NCBI RefSeq assembly: GCF_001949145.1
Contig: NW_019091476.1
Location: forward strand, 930,105 to 945,983
Reading direction: 5' to 3'
DNA length: 15,879 nucleotides
Origin: Acanthaster planci
Lineage: Eukaryota > Echinodermata > Asteroidea > Valvatida > Acanthasteridae
Below, in pieces: positions 1-9,843 of the stretch. Position numbers and translations under genes: made by a program. Below the pieces are notes generated by a model. The model was not told the origin of the DNA. It was given only the letters and a program-made list of their open reading frames with translations, and searched no databases. How positions within the stretch are numbered: position 1 is the first letter of the stretch; the number at the start of each line of letters is the position of its first letter.

Positions 1-135
1 TGTTGTCTGTCGGATATTTCTTACCAGTGATAGATCATTCAAATAAGCACGTTATGCACATGATGTTTATAGGTAGCTAGGTGTATGCGTTTCGTAGAAC
101 TGGAAATCTTATACGGAAAATAAAACCAAACATAC

Positions 136-327
136 TCTTATGCGCCCCGAAGCACTCCAACTGCTCCACTTTATATTCAGCTCTGCTATTAGGGCCGGAC
201 ATGCTGAGGTTGGTGTACTTAAACTCCACTCCAGTGACTGGTAGCGTGTCTTTGTCCGTGATGAAACCAGAGTCAGTTTCTTGACTTGTCACTGAATCGC
301 AATTGCACAAACCTCCTTCCAAGCAAC
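136..327 (-). CDS. Fibrinogen-like domain exon C, C-terminal part; gene continues off the left edge
   Basis: This exon completes the domain. Seen: the acceptor TTAATAATTGCAG is followed by a frame reading CLEGGLCNCDS, then GFITDKDTLPVTGVEF, then VEQLECFGAHK. Known: CNTNAP and neurexin IV domains end with a Cys-x-Cys-Asp motif, a Leu-Pro-Val-Thr strand and a final [LR]-x-C-[YFW]-G. All three are present in order at the usual spacing. Joining exon B (CACHSKPTG) to this exon gives a continuous Cys-rich turn. The likely donor is AAGA|GTATGT at 136/135, phase 1, giving a 192-bp exon of 64 codons. If that donor is not used, the frame runs on for about 20 codons to a stop at 77-79, and the protein would end just after the domain. 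Whether laminin-G or other domains follow cannot be seen here. One sequon, N279-L-S, is present. Confidence 0.86.
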
Positions 328-367
328 CTGCAATTATTAAATGTACAAGTTCAGCTGTAACTCATAC

Positions 368-469
368 CGTTAACAGTTTTTGTGTTTGGCTTCTCAAACT
401 CCATCTGTAAACACTCCTGCAGAGAATCCTGCCCTGTCCGAATTGTATAGTACCTCACTGTATCAAAAC
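368..469 (-). CDS. Possible extra phase 1-1 exon inside the last visible intron
   Basis: An open segment lies between domain exons B and C. Seen: a possible acceptor (CACCAGTTCACAG, AG at 471-470), 102 bp open in phase 1, and a good donor (AACG|GTATGA at 368/367). The encoded 34 residues include DTVRYYTIRTGQ and DSLQECLQMEFEKP, which look protein-like, and the frame stays open for a further 10 or so codons upstream. The phase equals that of every certain exon in the gene. Against it: B and C already join into a complete domain without it, so inclusion would insert residues beside the Cys-rich turn, and 34 open codons arise often by chance. A cassette exon, an alternative terminal exon or a chance frame are all possible. 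The Ser-Leu-x-Glu-Cys pattern faintly recalls PAN/apple domains, but the rest of that fold is not visible. Confidence 0.25.
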
Positions 470-832
470 CTGTGAACTGGTGAAGTGTGATATTAAAACC
501 CATGAAAAACTTTCAGAGCGTAGATTCCCTGATTTCACGAGCGTACTTTACGGAGTTATGTCCCCAACCTCGTAAACAAACTGGATCAACCATAGTATCA
601 TAACCCAGTTCACACATTTTCATAGTAAAAAGGGAAATAGAGGAAGATGGTAAGAGCCGATGCATTAACGTAATTAACGTATAGCGTAATGAAAAATGAA
701 AAACAAGGTTAAAGGTTCAAAACGGAGACTACATGTGAAAAACTGACTTCTTTCGCATTTCCTTTGAGCAACACAAGCCTTTATTTGCTTCTTTGAGGTC
801 AAACTCAAGGAGTTTTCTTGTGTCCGACTAAC

Positions 833-1117
833 CGGTTGGTTTGGAGTGACAAGCGCATCCTTTGACACCAGTCTGGCCCCCGCCCCAGTTTAGCATCTCC
901 ATACCGTTCCAGGCCACCCATGCCACCTGCTGCGTACCGTTTAACCACAAAGGCAACCCATAGCACGTGTACGACACTCTCTGACGACAAGCAGCGGAGG
1001 CTTTGATGAGTGCCCGGATGGATTCCAGATCAGGAATGTTCTCGTACGTGATGTTGAAACGATGATTGTGATCCACGAATCTCCGAACGTTGTTTGTAGT
1101 TCGAATAACTGTGGTAC
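833..1117 (-). CDS. Fibrinogen-like domain exon B, central part
   Basis: This is the core of the fibrinogen-like domain. Seen: the acceptor CTCTTCAAAG at 1127-1118 is followed by a frame reading TTVIRTTNN, then ITYENIPDLESIRALI, then AACRQRVSYTC, then NWGGGQTGVKGCAC. Known: the same order marks the CNTNAP/neurexin IV subtype, a WTVI-like strand, a helix with a Ser-Ile-Arg-Ala-Leu core, a C-x7-C pair, the Trp-Gly-Gly segment and a closing C-x-C. It lacks the calcium-binding loop expected of ficolin or fibrinogen gamma chains, as is usual for this subtype. It has 95 codons and phase 1 borders (donor ACCG|GTTAGT). The family's WTVI tryptophan is replaced by Thr (TTVI). Sequons N166-I-T and N204-G-T are present, numbered on the assembled protein. 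Glycosylation would fit an extracellular location. Confidence 0.88.
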
Positions 1118-2841
1118 CTTTGAAGAGAAAAAATAATGTTGCAGGCAGCAGCCTTAAGAGGTAAATTAAAAAGAGGGGTGTACTTAGAGAGAAGAAAGCA
1201 TAAACTGTTTGACATCTGTCATGAATAACAATTGACTTGGTTATATTTAGAATAAATAGGAATTGACTTGGTCAATTATTATGCATTACTTTGTCTCACT
1301 GATGTATCCAAGTGAGGGCCAAAGAAAGCCGGCCAAGCCTAAAAGCCTTAAGGTTTGTAATGAGAGGATACCTGACAAACAAAACACACTTTTAGAAATA
1401 CCGATGTGAAACAACTGGTCCTTTCAGGACCTCAAAACTCAAAAGAATGATGCGCGTCAATGGTGTTATTGCAAACATTCCATTCTATTCAAGTCCATCA
1501 TGCAAACCAGTCTCATTAGGTTGAAAGAGAAACACTGCAATAAACCAAAGAGTTTTTTTATTTAATATGGAAAGAAAAATACAAAAGATACTTTTTCTGG
1601 GCGGTAGGAAAAGATACCAACGATGCAAGTGGAGATATCAAGATGAGACGAACTGAATCAAACTAGGGCAAAATACCTCAATACACCAGTGTACACCATT
1701 TGTAAAATCCCCCAAATCGAACTTCCATGTAATAGTGAAATATCTTATTTGAAAGAAAGTATGTAACAGCCTCAAACAGTCTGTAAAATATTTCGGCCCA
1801 GAATGCTGTAGTTTTTGAGAAAACATAACTTTTGTTCTCTTTTTCTTCACTATGGTCGGCTGATCATCGTATAAGAGTTTATTTCACTTCGTACATTGAA
1901 CAGGAGCCGATTTTCTCGCTTGTAGTGTTTGCAGATGTTGTGGGAGTCTCCATTGATGAACGGGTAAACCCCAAAGCAGATAAAATAGAGCGACAGAAAA
2001 TCAGTAAAAAGCATTGTGAACAGAAATTATAGGAAGCCGAGTGTAAGGTATAAAGTGAAAAATGGATCAGTGTGAAGTTAAATTTTATTTAGGCCTAAGG
2101 AAAGAATTTTCTTAACACGATTGTCTTTACTTTCGAATTCATAATCAACCCTAGAACATGGTATGATCCAAATATGGTGGATGTTCCGAGCAGAATGGTG
2201 AAAGAGATTTTTGTCAACAACAAGGACGATTTCCACACGTTAAACCTCTTTTGTTTCAAGACAGAATCTATTCTTTGTTTAATACTATTAGTCAACTATA
2301 AGACTGGAGTTTTTAGACTTTTATCGATGTGTAAACTGAAGTGAAAGTGCGGCCATTAAAGGCACGATCGCGTGCATGTACATTACCATATAGGCCTACT
2401 CGTTCACGGACACGAATCGACTACGTTCCTGGATGATGTTTTTTTCATGAATCCGCAATGCTACATTGTCGAGGAGGCGCATTACTCCGACGTAAATTCA
2501 CTGATTACCCCCAGCTGTTGAAACTGCTCTTTTTTAAGGGGAATAAGATCCTGTCGTGCCTGTTTCCTACCCTGACCCTGCAGATGTTGTTCGCTTTAGT
2601 ATTCTAACGCCCTGTGATTCATAGATTTTACGCAAGATAACTAGACCTTCCATTTTAAATGTTGAAAATGCCGCGCTGTTTTTCTCAATTTTTCACAAAG
2701 CAGTTGACTCAACCATGAAACAAGTCAGTGCAACAGAGTGACAGAAATTATACACTTTTCTATTATTTGAATTACATCTGTTTCATTCGACTCCAGCAAT
2801 CAGTTATGAAGAAAATAATTCCTGTGAGCAGCAGCTGTTAC
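1118..2841 (-). other. Intron between domain exons A and B
   Basis: This 1.7 kb AT-rich stretch is bounded by a GTAACA donor and a CTCTTCAAAG acceptor. Short open frames on both strands show no recognisable protein. Two of the window's TAGGCCTA octamers are here (2090 and 2391). No other structured repeat was seen. Confidence 0.75.
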
Positions 2842-2991
2842 CGGGGGATTGGTGCGTGGATGAAAGCTGACAGAATACTTGAAAGGCCGGCACGTGTCCT
2901 GGTCCATCGGGGTCAATATTGAAGTAACCGTCCTGGGACAGACCGGTGATACTCATCACATCAAGACATGTTCTATAGCCCAGAGAAACAT
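2842..2991 (-). CDS. Fibrinogen-like domain exon A, N-terminal part (CNTNAP type)
   Basis: This exon opens an extracellular fibrinogen-like domain. Seen: after the acceptor TTTTTGTAG (AG at 2993-2992) the frame contains RTCLDV, then DGYFNIDPDGPG, then FQVFCQ. Known: this is the standard opening of such domains in CNTNAP/neurexin IV and related collagen-like proteins, a Cys, then a Gly-x-Tyr-x-Ile-Asp-Pro-Asp-Gly turn, then a [VF]-[YF]-C-[DQ] strand. The exon is 150 bp, enters with two bases of a codon and leaves after one base (CCCG|GTAACA), so both borders are phase 1. Joined to the next exon it reads SSTHQSPGTTVIRTTNN, matching the usual short linker into the Thr-Val-Ile strand. Fifty codons and two Cys that would pair in the domain are present. 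No stop or frameshift is seen, so it looks functional. Confidence 0.85.
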
Positions 2992-3445
2992 CTACAAAAA
3001 GAGTTAAACAAGAAATGTTGAAAACGGAATTTTACTACCTCACTAACTTCTGCATGTTTGTTTTGCCTGGTTTGAATAATCACAGCAGCAAAATTAATCC
3101 CTATACCTGATAGAAAATATTGAAAATAAAAATTACACAACTGTCATAGTCTGATTACATCTAAGGCTTAGGTCAGTTGCCAATAAAATGTCGGCCTCGT
3201 AGGTGTGATATTCACAGCTCAAAATTCTACGCATTCGAGACTGACCTTGAAACTTGAAACCTAAAGCAATGCGGTCTTTCCAATCATGTGAAAAGCCGTT
3301 TTGTGTCAACCAAGTTTTGGTATTATTACATCTAGGGTATCTAATTATGTTCTGTACATTTGACCAATAGATTGCTTGGTTCATACTACTCGAAAACGTG
3401 TACAATTACAAATATGTACTCTGTAAAATGTTTTTGTTAAAAATA

Positions 3446-3725
3446 ACACCAATGGTGTAGAATTTTATTATTTCCTACTTTTTATTTTGGGCAAGGTTCT
3501 GGTATTAAACAACACCAGTCAAAGAATTAAAAGAAATTTATACCAGTTGTGGTATTTACTTTGACACCAAAGGGGAAATATACTAATTCAAAATTGGTAT
3601 TTATTTTGGGCAAGGCTTTGGGTGGTAAAAACACCAATTTTGGTGTTTAACCTTCACAACAAATACGGGAGTAGAATAATTCCAAAAATGGTGTTTTGTT
3701 TATTTTGGGTAAGTAATTTGGTGTT
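3446..3725. repeat. Degenerate ACACCA/TGGTGT repeat with a TTATTTTGGG(C/T)AAG core
   Basis: The core TTATTTTGGGCAAGG occurs at 3482-3496 and 3601-3615, and as TTATTTTGGGTAAGT at 3700-3714, spaced 118 and 99 bp. Between the cores are complementary ACACCA and TGGTGT words, for example ACACCAATGGTGT at 3446-3458 and the perfect palindrome AAACACCAATTTTGGTGTTT at 3629-3648. Further single words (GGTGTT, GGTGTC) continue to about 3800. It is an old tandem array or a foldback-type element. It has no coding potential. Confidence 0.6.
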
Positions 3726-6112
3726 AGTTAAAACTCTTACTTGGCATTACGAGACGCCACACTTATAGTGGTGTTAATATTAATACCCCAAATGGTGTCC
3801 TCTCATAATATGGCGCCAACAAAACGATGCGTCATTTTTGGTAGGCCTACATGGCGAAAAGTAGGTAAGCAATCCGGTCATCACATACATAGAGATCATT
3901 GACGATTTCCCATTGTTATTAAGTGCAAAGGAAATGCGAACATCGAGCATATTTGGATGCACAACAGAATCCGTTAATCAGAAATTAAAGCTGTTTGTGT
4001 TAGTATGTCTCACACTTATATCCCACACTGTTTGGAAAATATTGACTGATGAACTGATATGACGAGATTTTTACGCACTTCACAATGTACCCGAGTGTTT
4101 ATCCTTCATTAACTCCTACAAAAATACCTAGACAGAAATATTGCCGAACTCAAATTCTGTCAGATCGCAAAACATGAAAACTGTACGCCTTTACCAGTTC
4201 ATCAGATTCAGCTGGTAGAAGTTGGTCATTTTCAAGACTAAAAATAAACCGTAATTGATACGAGATGACATCAGAAAAGCTGCAGAGAATTATCTTCCCC
4301 AACAAAAAGGATAACTAGACGGGATGTGTTGTTTTAGTAATAAACATAAGGTGATCGGGCAATATCGATTTCCAGTTTTAAAATGTCATAGAGTCTGGTT
4401 GCATGTCATAGAAAAGTCAACCAAAATTAGAAAAGAAATTTCAATTTCGTTTGTATGAAAAAGAGCAGAAAGCTGAACCACTACAAACCGAACAGGTGAG
4501 CAATGAACAAAATGTGTGAAATAATAATTTATTCCATATCTTTGACTGGAATAAACCATTATTCCACAGAAATACAAGAAACAATAAAAACAGGCAAGGA
4601 GGTTGTCATTCGTTGCTGAACTGTATTGCATTGTATCAAACCAGACCTGTTACGATGAAATGAACCATTTGCTTTCAGCTCATGTAAAGAGCAAATCCAG
4701 TCTTCATCATGTCTGACATTATAAATTTATCAGTTTTGTGTGCTAATGGCAGTCATCATAATGTGCAACCTCTGCTCGATACAAACTATCACTCACCATG
4801 ACGGACCTCAGTCTTAATGCATTATAATGCATTAAATCAATGCAGAACATTTCGTTTAACAGGGCAGCTTATGAAGGTTGTAAACATACCATCCATGCTT
4901 GTCTTAATTAAGATGTGCTCTCCATGTCACAAGAGAAGCTCCCTTGAAAAAGTCCCGTTTCGCCAACTCTTATTTGACACGACAGAAAACTAAGGGCACA
5001 TCCAGAACCAACGCTTTGGGGGTGGGTTTTTAGGTGATGGGGGAACATCGTGGGTTTGTCATTGCTTTTCAGATGAAGTAACATACAAATAATTGACTAT
5101 CTGTACTCCATGAGGTGATAAAGGAAACTGTGCCATCCCATTGGGCGAAGGTGAATGGAATGGAATATTCCACTCGCTTTTCTTCCTTCCAAGGAGACAA
5201 AACTCTGTCCTTCAGAAGCTTTCGTCCTCCTTCACCCATGCGCAATTAATAATAATTACTTAGCGCTGATAAATTGAATTTATTCGATGGGATTTTAGTC
5301 GATGGGATTGTACTGGAACTGGCAAAGATTTTCTATGGACATTCGTCTTTTTCACGCAGTTTTGTCAGACTCGAATAGAGGCTACATTATTGACAGCAAA
5401 AGTTCATGCAAGGGGCCTGTTAATAACAACTGCCTATCTCCACGCTTGAGCTGTTATTTATCACTTGATCACTCAAGCTTATGCTTGAAAAGCTCAATAT
5501 ATGAAAAGACCAATTATTATAACAACCCCTAGGGTGTATGGAAAATTATATTGAAATCGGAGGATTCAGGATTGTTAGGGTTAATGGTTATAAACTGAGG
5601 AGATGAATTTAATAACTCTGTAAATTGGAAAGCGACATTACAGCCCCAAAAGCCTGGTCAATCCAGCGTGAATAAAGACTTGGTGATTAGGCGGAAAATC
5701 AATCAATTGCAATTTAATTCAACCAGGGTACTTTGACTGTAAGAAAGGAGAATATTGAAGTTGCGATATTCTTTTGAACATTGGATATTTGCGACTGGTG
5801 AACAAGTCGCTAAGTGGTTTGTGGCCTAAAACGACGTCTTGGAAATCTCAGGAATCTCCGAGTAGATTTGTACCTATATTATTTTGCGTAAGTGCAAAAC
5901 GAAAGGCATAATCGCACAGCGTTATCATTTAAAATGATTGCAGGACATGATATTTTAACATCCGGGGAGCTTATACTATCAGGTGAAGCCGATGATGTTA
6001 TGCAACCCCAAGGCTGCTCAAACCTCATGCACCACATCATTGTTTTGTTACACAACTGTCGTAAATACTTTGTAAAATTTTCCTAACGTCTCGAATTTAA
6101 TAACGAGAATCT

Positions 6113-6200
6113 TGGCTCGTTGCTGCACAGAGGGGTGTAGGACGCGCACAGACTCGGTGCACCCTCGCGGATCCAAGGGAGGGGGTCGAAGCCCCCCCCC
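6113..6200. repeat. GC-rich fragment, probably part of an interspersed repeat
   Basis: A sharply GC-rich patch sits in AT-rich DNA. On the minus strand it includes a G run, then CTTCGACCCCCTCCCTTGGATCC, here given only as its recognisable core GACCCCCTCCCTTGGATCC. I recall such a core as common in dispersed repeats of marine invertebrates, but that is memory, not a search. Overlapping open frames on the minus strand are explained by composition. Borders are approximate. Confidence 0.35.
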
Positions 6201-6802
6201 GCTCTGAGACAAAAAGGTAAGAAAAAAGTGGGAAAAATGCCAGAAAAAATGTTTAAAGTAAGCACACCCAATACCATTGTAAACAATGTACGCTAAACGA
6301 TGTTTCACCATCGTTTCCGCTTGTCCGCAAAATGAGACATGAAAAAAATCTCCGGCGTGAGTCCCCTACCTGGAAAAATTCCGTGATTCGCACCTGCGGT
6401 GAGTTGCTGTATTGGTTTAATTGTGTTGGTTGCACGTCTTATTCGAAGGTAAAATTTGTATATTTCAAAGCCATAAGAGCGACCCTTTTGCTCTATGATA
6501 TGCACATACGCATAAATCCCGTGGGTCAGAAGTGGGGGGTATATATCCCAACACTTTTTGACCACAGATATGGTCTATTGAATAAACCGTCCTCACTTTT
6601 TCTATGTGAGAAAAATAATGTTAAGAATTTTTGGACTTCTTAACAACCAACATGTATTCAATGAAACTAAAAAAGGAGAACATTTTTAAAGCCATAAATT
6701 TCTGCACTGGATAAAAGGTTCTGCAGGAAAGTAATACATATTACAGATGAACATTTGTATCAGGAATATCGCCACCTTGTGTTACTTTTAAAAAAAAAGG
6801 TC

Positions 6803-7402
6803 CAGTGCTGTCCAGTGCTGTATTCGAATACAGCCGAGTACAAGTACTGGTTTCCGGGTACAAGTACCTGCACGTACAAGTACAAGTACTTTTAATTTTG
6901 AGTACGAGTACGAGTACTTGGAACCAAACTACCAATGCCCAAGTAAATCGCGGGACCGATCTGGAGTACCACAATATAATTAATATTATTATAATATTAT
7001 ATTATATTATAATATAATAAGTACGTGACTGGTTAAGTACGCCCACAGACGGCGAATGGGTAGTATACGTTAATGGTCCCACATTCGGCCTTTTTTGTCA
7101 GAGCCATATCAAATTAATATCGGGTCACTGGGGTCGATATTTTTGTACCTTATTTTAACGGCCGTGGTAAGTTAACTTCAAGGATTTTTTTATCGAGTAC
7201 TGTTAATCGCGTACGAGTACTTTGATGCTCGAGTACAATTTCTAGATGTTGGGTTCCGAGTATTTTGTAGCCCGAGTACAAGAACTGTAGTTCGAGTACG
7301 AGTACTTGGACGTCCGAGTAGGAGTACGAATACTCTGAAAAACGGTACTCGAGTACTACTTGAGTACGAGCACCGAGTACGAGTACAAGTACTACAACAC
7401 TG
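6803..7402. mobile_element. hAT-like non-autonomous element (MITE) packed with GAGTAC words
   Basis: Seen: the left end begins CAGTGCTGT and the right end, read inward on the minus strand, begins CAGTGTTGTAGTACTTG. Both ends carry dense GAGTAC, GTACAAGTAC and GTACGAGTAC words, about fifteen GAGTAC in 600 bp. The flanks AAAAGGTC (6795-6802) and AAACCGTC (7403-7410) agree at 6 of 8 bases, as an aged 8-bp target duplication might. Known: hAT elements start CA-G/A-x-G, duplicate 8 bp and carry repeated subterminal transposase-binding words. A second possible left end, CAGTGCTGTATTCG at 6813, matches the right terminus better (9 of 10) but has a poorer flank match. No transposase remains. The class assignment is an inference from termini alone. 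Confidence 0.5.
6973..7020. repeat. 48-bp pure A/T self-complementary tract
   Basis: Every base in this stretch is A or T, built from TATTATAATAT-like words that are nearly their own reverse complement, so it could extrude a hairpin. It lies inside the hAT-like element, between its left GAGTAC cluster and its less repetitive centre, and is probably part of the element or a slippage expansion within it. Confidence 0.6.
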
Positions 7403-8864
7403 AAACCGTCTACAGTTTAGTAACAGTTGTAAATCTTTCCTGTTATAGGGAGGAAGAAAATTGACAATCGCTTTAGAAAAATCCGCATTTTGCCCCTGGA
7501 CTCAAGACTTGAATATGCCCCTTCAATCATCCAACGTAAAACCAAAAATAAAACAATAAATAAAGTACTGATATAAAACATTAATGAATTGTAACCTACA
7601 ACAAATATCTGGAAACAGCTACAGTCGAGTGTACGTGTTATATCAAATACGGACTCAATACGGTACGGTATATCAAATATGAAATCGCAGCATCGCGAGT
7701 ATATTAGTTGAAGGAATTCTGTGCATAGAGTAATTATTTTTGCATGCAATACGACCAATGAGTCTATGTTTGATGGAGGCCAAATGTGATCCTCCGACTG
7801 CCTAAAGACCCCTTTCATGTTGACTACTTTTCGTATACAGGTATGTGGCCAAACATTTTAGAAATACCACCCTCGTGGTGTAAATTGTTTCCCTCAAACG
7901 TAAATTTGCCGTATACTTTTAGACAGGGTATGTTCATTTAGAGTTCCGCAGTAAAGTGTTTGTTATTTTGGTGTCCAGATAGCTGCATGAGATTTTTTCA
8001 CCGAGCCAATTAGTCTTTGCGTCACTGCCAGCCATAGTTTTAACCGCCACTGGCAGGCAAATACACGACGTGGCGTACAAGAAGCAGGCCCTATAGGGCT
8101 TTTGTGGAGACACTGGGGTGGGGCTTCTCTGTGAGTAACCAACAGGGCATGACTGCGACAGGCAGTTGCTTAAAAAATATAGCAACCCAAAAGCACAGAA
8201 GGCTGCTTTTCACCATGGTTAACAACTATGAGGACTTCAATCTGTCATGCACAGACAAGTGGTTGCGTTTTCAGGATTAATGGAATTGGGATAAACATTG
8301 CACACATAAACCTAAACGTAGACAAGTCGCTGCAAGTAATTCAGCTGAGGGGCTGTTTGTACTCCCTGCTACACATTTCATCGTTCATTTAATTTGTCAC
8401 ATTCACGTCAATGCTGCTATGGCGATTTCACCAGTCCTCTCTCCAACACGGGTATCTGCCCAGAGAAATCACTGCTAGTATGGCTTTCTAATTTAATATG
8501 GATCTAAAGAGTGTTGTTTCTCACGAAGAATTAAAAAACACCGCAAACATTAGCTATACACAATTTGAACAAAATTTTTCTGTCGGGGTTGCGAATATGA
8601 AACTCGTAAAATATTAGTCCTTTAAACACTTCGAAAGAACGGACATCAATAATACTATTCAGAAATTTCACATCTTTTTCATTATAATTTAAGGGGCTGC
8701 AGTGTCATGGAACAATGGGATGTCACGAGTTGGGGTCAGCGGGTTGAGCACAGTCATAATAGTCAGCAGTACAGTGGTCGGATCAACCGCATGGATAATT
8801 TCAAAGTGAAATCGAGTGCTAACAGATGCAAAATCAGGGATTGCAAATGAGAGATGAAATATTT

Positions 8865-8914
8865 GCTGCAGCGGGAGATCAATTTTACGCCGCGGTAAAA
8901 TCTTATAAATCGCC
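8865..8914 (+). repeat. Direct repeat, copy 1 (GC-rich module)
   Basis: This segment (starting GCTGCAGCGGGAGATCAATT) recurs about 280 bp downstream at 9146-9192 as GTTGCGGCGGGATATCAATT, with about three quarters of positions matching by eye, through ACGCCGCGG/ACGCCGAGG and the following ATCTTA. It leads straight into the 21-bp units, so both belong to one repeat family. Confidence 0.55.
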
Positions 8915-8972
8915 GTGGCGAGATAGTAACTCGCCGCGGCGAGATATTAACTCGCCACGGCGAGATAGTAAC
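8910..8972. repeat. Three tandem 21-bp units with a CG-rich palindromic core
   Basis: Three consecutive units start TCGCC(G/A)(T/C)GGCGAGATA at 8910, 8931 and 8952, each ending TTAAC or GTAAC. The middle unit contains the palindrome CTCGCCGCGGCGAG, and the neighbouring units form the same hairpin less perfectly. In the forward frame the unit encodes seven residues (SPRRDSN-like), but the open frame is short and begins without a convincing start, so I read it as repeat, not gene. Confidence 0.75.
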
Positions 8973-9145
8973 TCGGAAAAAAAATTCTTTTGTTTTCTTT
9001 TTTGTAGGAAATCAAGCTTGGTTGAAACGTAATATCGTTTTTTGTTCCAATTAGCAACCTAAAACCAAATTTCACTGCATTTCATCCTAAAAACACACTT
9101 GAAAACGGCACGTTGAATAGGACTTAAGAAACTATTGAAATAAAA

Positions 9146-9192
9146 GTTGCGGCGGGATATCAATTTGACGCCGAGGCAAGATCTTACTCGCC
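9146..9192 (+). repeat. Direct repeat, copy 2 (GC-rich module)
   Basis: This is the diverged second copy of the 8865-8914 module. It is followed at 9219-9231 by CCGCCGCGACGAGA, a decayed version of the CGCCGCGGCGAGA core. Together with copy 1 it brackets about 170 bp of AT-rich DNA (8973-9145), so the whole 8865-9240 block may be one non-autonomous element. Confidence 0.5.
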
Positions 9193-9843
9193 TGCAGGAT
9201 ACATCCAAAGATTAAACCCGCCGCGACGAGATAGATAGATATCTTGAAATTGTTTTTTGCAAGTGACCCTTATACACTTCTGTACTTGCACGCTTCCGTA
9301 CTTCCGTATGAACGAAATCCCAAGATGAAAAGATGGTGTGAATCCAATTGTGCATGCGATATAGTGAATCATTCTAAGGGATCATGTTCTTCCTCACTTT
9401 TACTGAAGTGGATACAAATTGCAGAAATGTACAAAATGTGTATACAGGATTTTTAAGGTGGCTTTATCACTGACAGAGTGAGGTTCGACCGTATTTTCGC
9501 CATTGGGTTTCATATTTTAAGGCATGCATCCAAACTATTGACAACTTTGTGAGAGAGCTGTATACTATAGAGCGCTCCCTTGCCGTACAAGCCTCATGTG
9601 AATGTCGTCGCTGGTTTTAACGAGCAAAAAGTCATCCAGCTAGACAATAATAAAGTAAATAAAATGTTGTTCATGTGTGTACTTATACATGGGTATTGCA
9701 TTTCACAGCACTTTATTCGATATTCGTTCCATCTTATCTTTTGTTCAAATTGTCAGCGCTATGGACTGCTTTACACCTATATCCGCGCGGGAATGAGAAA
9801 TTGGCCTCTAGCAGATTAATCCTGCTCAATGTTCAAAACTCAC

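Larger units (their letters stand above)
2992..9843 (-). other. Long intron between the signal-peptide exon and exon A
   Basis: About 6.9 kb with no exon that I can recognise on either strand. It carries most of the left-half repeats listed separately (ACACCA repeat, GC-rich fragment, hAT-like element, 21-bp units). The stretches 3730-6110, 7403-8864 and 9193-9843 hold only unrecognised, mostly AT-rich sequence with short chance frames. A perfect 12-bp palindrome, GCCCTATAGGGC, sits at 8088-8099 in a GC-richer patch (8000-8160) that may be another degenerate repeat. Small exons could have been missed. Confidence 0.45.

Noticed and set aside
6170-6200. tRNA or tRNA-derived SINE, suggested by the GGGTCGAAGCCC-like loop
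   Set aside because: No A box, acceptor stem or matching arms could be placed around it.
6048-6643. Several overlapping frames of 60-103 codons on both strands
   Set aside because: They overlap the GC-rich repeat fragment and each other in several frames, as expected from composition.
7417-7818. 133-codon open frame, minus strand, the longest in the window
   Set aside because: It is AT-rich, has a hydrophobic mixed composition, no recognisable motif, and no upstream promoter. One frame of this length is not surprising in 16 kb read in six frames.
8910-8972. CRISPR array
   Set aside because: There are only three units, joined without spacers, in a eukaryotic-looking sequence with no cas genes.
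8826-9032. Frame with SPRRDSN-like heptad repeats
   Set aside because: The 21-bp DNA units are palindromic and recur with indels nearby, so the peptide repeat is a by-product of repeat DNA.
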